Notes under the pieces: model-generated
Told to the model about the DNA's origin: nothing
The model's database searches: none
What the model saw: only the letters and a program-made list of their open reading frames with translations
Translations under genes and position numbers: made by a program
Source of the DNA: Paenarthrobacter ureafaciens
Lineage (GTDB): Bacteria > Actinomycetota > Actinomycetes > Actinomycetales > Micrococcaceae
Reading direction: 5' to 3'
DNA: 64,000 nt
NCBI RefSeq assembly: GCF_004028095.1
Contig: NZ_SBHM01000007.1
Span: 868,001 to 932,000 of the forward strand
Shown: in pieces, positions 63,097 through 64,000 of the stretch
Layout: each line of letters opens with the position of its first letter
Position numbering within the stretch: the stretch's first letter is position 1

Positions 63097-63141
63097 TTCT
63101 GCCACCTGACTGTTCTGCCACCCGACTGTTCTGCCACCCGG
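63094..63141 (+). repeat. Three tandem 16-bp CTGTTCTGCCACCNGN units
   Basis: CTGTTCTGCCACCTGA, CTGTTCTGCCACCCGA and CTGTTCTGCCACCCGG are adjacent, beginning within the descending arm of the terminator hairpin. Confidence 0.75.
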
Positions 63142-63173
63142 CTCTTCCGCCCCCGGGTCGGTCACATGTTTCG

Positions 63174-64000
63174 CTACCCCAAGAGCCACGCGACCACCAG
63201 CAAGGCCCCCACGCAGAGCACTGTGGTCAGGAGGATGACGTCGCGCGCAACAACAGTGCCACGGCCGTACGGGGAAGCGAAAAGGAACACATTCTGTGCC
63301 GTGGGAAGCGCACCCATGATGACCACCGCCAGGAGGTGCTGCCCTTCGAGCCCGAAGACGAACCGCCCCAGCGCCCAGACCACCAAGGGCATCCCCACGA
63401 GTTTCAGGAGCGTCGCCACCACGGTTTCCACCCGGCCGTCGCCCTTCTGCAGCGGAGCGCGGCCCGCCAAGGACATCCCGAAGGCGAGCAGCACCATGGG
63501 AACGGCAGCTCCGGCCAACATATCGATGGGCCGCTGGACCAGTTCCGGAACCTCCCACCGGGTCAACGCCACCACCACACCCAGCGCTGACGCGATGATC
63601 ATGGGATTCCCCAACGGCTGCAGCACTACCCGCTTCCAGGGAATTTTCGCCCCTCCGGCCACACCAAGGATGGTGACATAGAAGGGCGCCAGGACCAGGA
63701 GTTGCACCAGCAGGACCGGGGCAACGTGCTGGGCCGTTCCCACCGCGTAGAGGGAAACGGGGATCCCGATGTTGTTGGCATTGGCATAGCTGCTGGCCAT
63801 GGCTCCCACGGCCGTTTCGGCAACGGACCGTCGGAAAAAGAGGAAACTCAGCAGGCAGTACATGAGGCCCATCGCGGCAGCAGACAGAAGGGCCAGCGGG
63901 GCGTCGACGCCGAGCGCGGCCCGTATGTCGCTCCCGGCCACCACGGTGAAGAGCAGCGCCGGGTTGGTGATGTAGAAGGCGGTGCGGGTCAGAGCAGCCT
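63174..64000 (-). CDS. AEC-family transporter (auxin efflux carrier), 5' end outside window
   Basis: At least 275 residues are visible; the frame stays open to the window edge (…RTAFYITNPALLFTVVAGSD), so the N terminus is missing. Hydrophobic helices and YANANNIGIPVSLYAVG, then PLGNPMIIASALGVVVA and AAVPMVLLAFGMSLAG match the AEC family of auxin, malonate and malate-type carriers. The substrate is unknown. It is convergent with the riboswitch-controlled gene. Confidence 0.85.
   Translation of the reverse strand, partial: AALTRTAFYITNPALLFTVVAGSDIRAALGVDAPLALLSAAAMGLMYCLLSFLFFRRSVAETAVGAMASSYANANNIGIPVSLYAVGTAQHVAPVLLVQLLVLAPFYVTILGVAGGAKIPWKRVVLQPLGNPMIIASALGVVVALTRWEVPELVQRPIDMLAGAAVPMVLLAFGMSLAGRAPLQKGDGRVETVVATLLKLVGMPLVVWALGRFVFGLEGQHLLAVVIMGALPTAQNVFLFASPYGRGTVVARDVILLTTVLCVGALLVVAWLLG

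Noticed and set aside
1..64000. tRNA and rRNA genes
   Set aside because: No cloverleaf-like segment with a TTCGA/GTTCGAATC box in the right context, and no rRNA-like sequence, was seen in the intergenic regions.

Overview
The window is a high-GC, gene-dense stretch of an actinobacterial chromosome. It most resembles the Arthrobacter/Paenarthrobacter group. That guess rests on gene content (a creatinase plus heterotetrameric sarcosine oxidase cluster, a DUF6480 protein, an actinobacterial-type ydaO riboswitch, many TANNNT-driven leaderless starts), not on a marker gene. No rRNA, tRNA, phage structural gene, transposase or CRISPR array was found. About 59 protein genes are supported.

Layout. 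1-9.2 kb: the end of an amino-acid permease, a FadR-type regulator with an FAH-family hydrolase, a GNAT/AAA+ fusion protein, an SDR, a serine hydrolase, GluQRS, and two Lrp/AsnC regulators with a LysE exporter. 9.2-13.0 kb: a helical-repeat protein, a DUF4383 membrane protein and a secreted GH28 pectinase-like enzyme. 13.2-27.7 kb: the metabolic core. On the minus strand lie a transporter, creatinase and an IclR regulator. On the plus strand lie glyA-soxBDAG-sdaA-purU, with a divergent GntR regulator. Together these would take creatine to sarcosine plus urea, then to glycine plus methylene-THF, then serine, then pyruvate, with PurU recycling folate. The two halves are separated by a 1.2-kb island of tandem repeats. 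27.8-31.9 kb: PucR regulator, NCS1 permease and a polysaccharide-deacetylase-fold hydrolase, probably an N-heterocycle uptake/hydrolysis unit. 32-34.7 kb: DUF456 protein, malic enzyme, TetR. 34.9-40 kb: four consecutive secreted FG-GAP/VCBS beta-propeller proteins. 40-47.2 kb: four MFS transporters, an RraA-like protein and a MarR regulator whose operator covers its own promoter. 47.4-51.3 kb: PadR-DUF1048-DrrAB-type ABC exporter and a CycA-like permease. 51.5-58.1 kb: mannitol module (mtlD, mtlA, TetR) divergent from the general PTS genes ptsI and ptsH. 58.2-64 kb: small proteins, an alpha/beta hydrolase, a LigC-type DNA ligase, a c-di-AMP riboswitch in front of an unknown Ala/Pro/Thr-rich membrane protein, and the C-terminal part of an AEC transporter.

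The least explained material is non-coding. It includes at least three families of intergenic palindromes, one of which supplies the stop codons of two convergent genes. A roughly 30-bp GTGATAGAG-type repeat occurs around 17-18 kb and again around 51.4-52 kb. A uniform promoter architecture (TANNNT, 6-8 nt, start codon) predicts leaderless mRNAs for about eleven genes.
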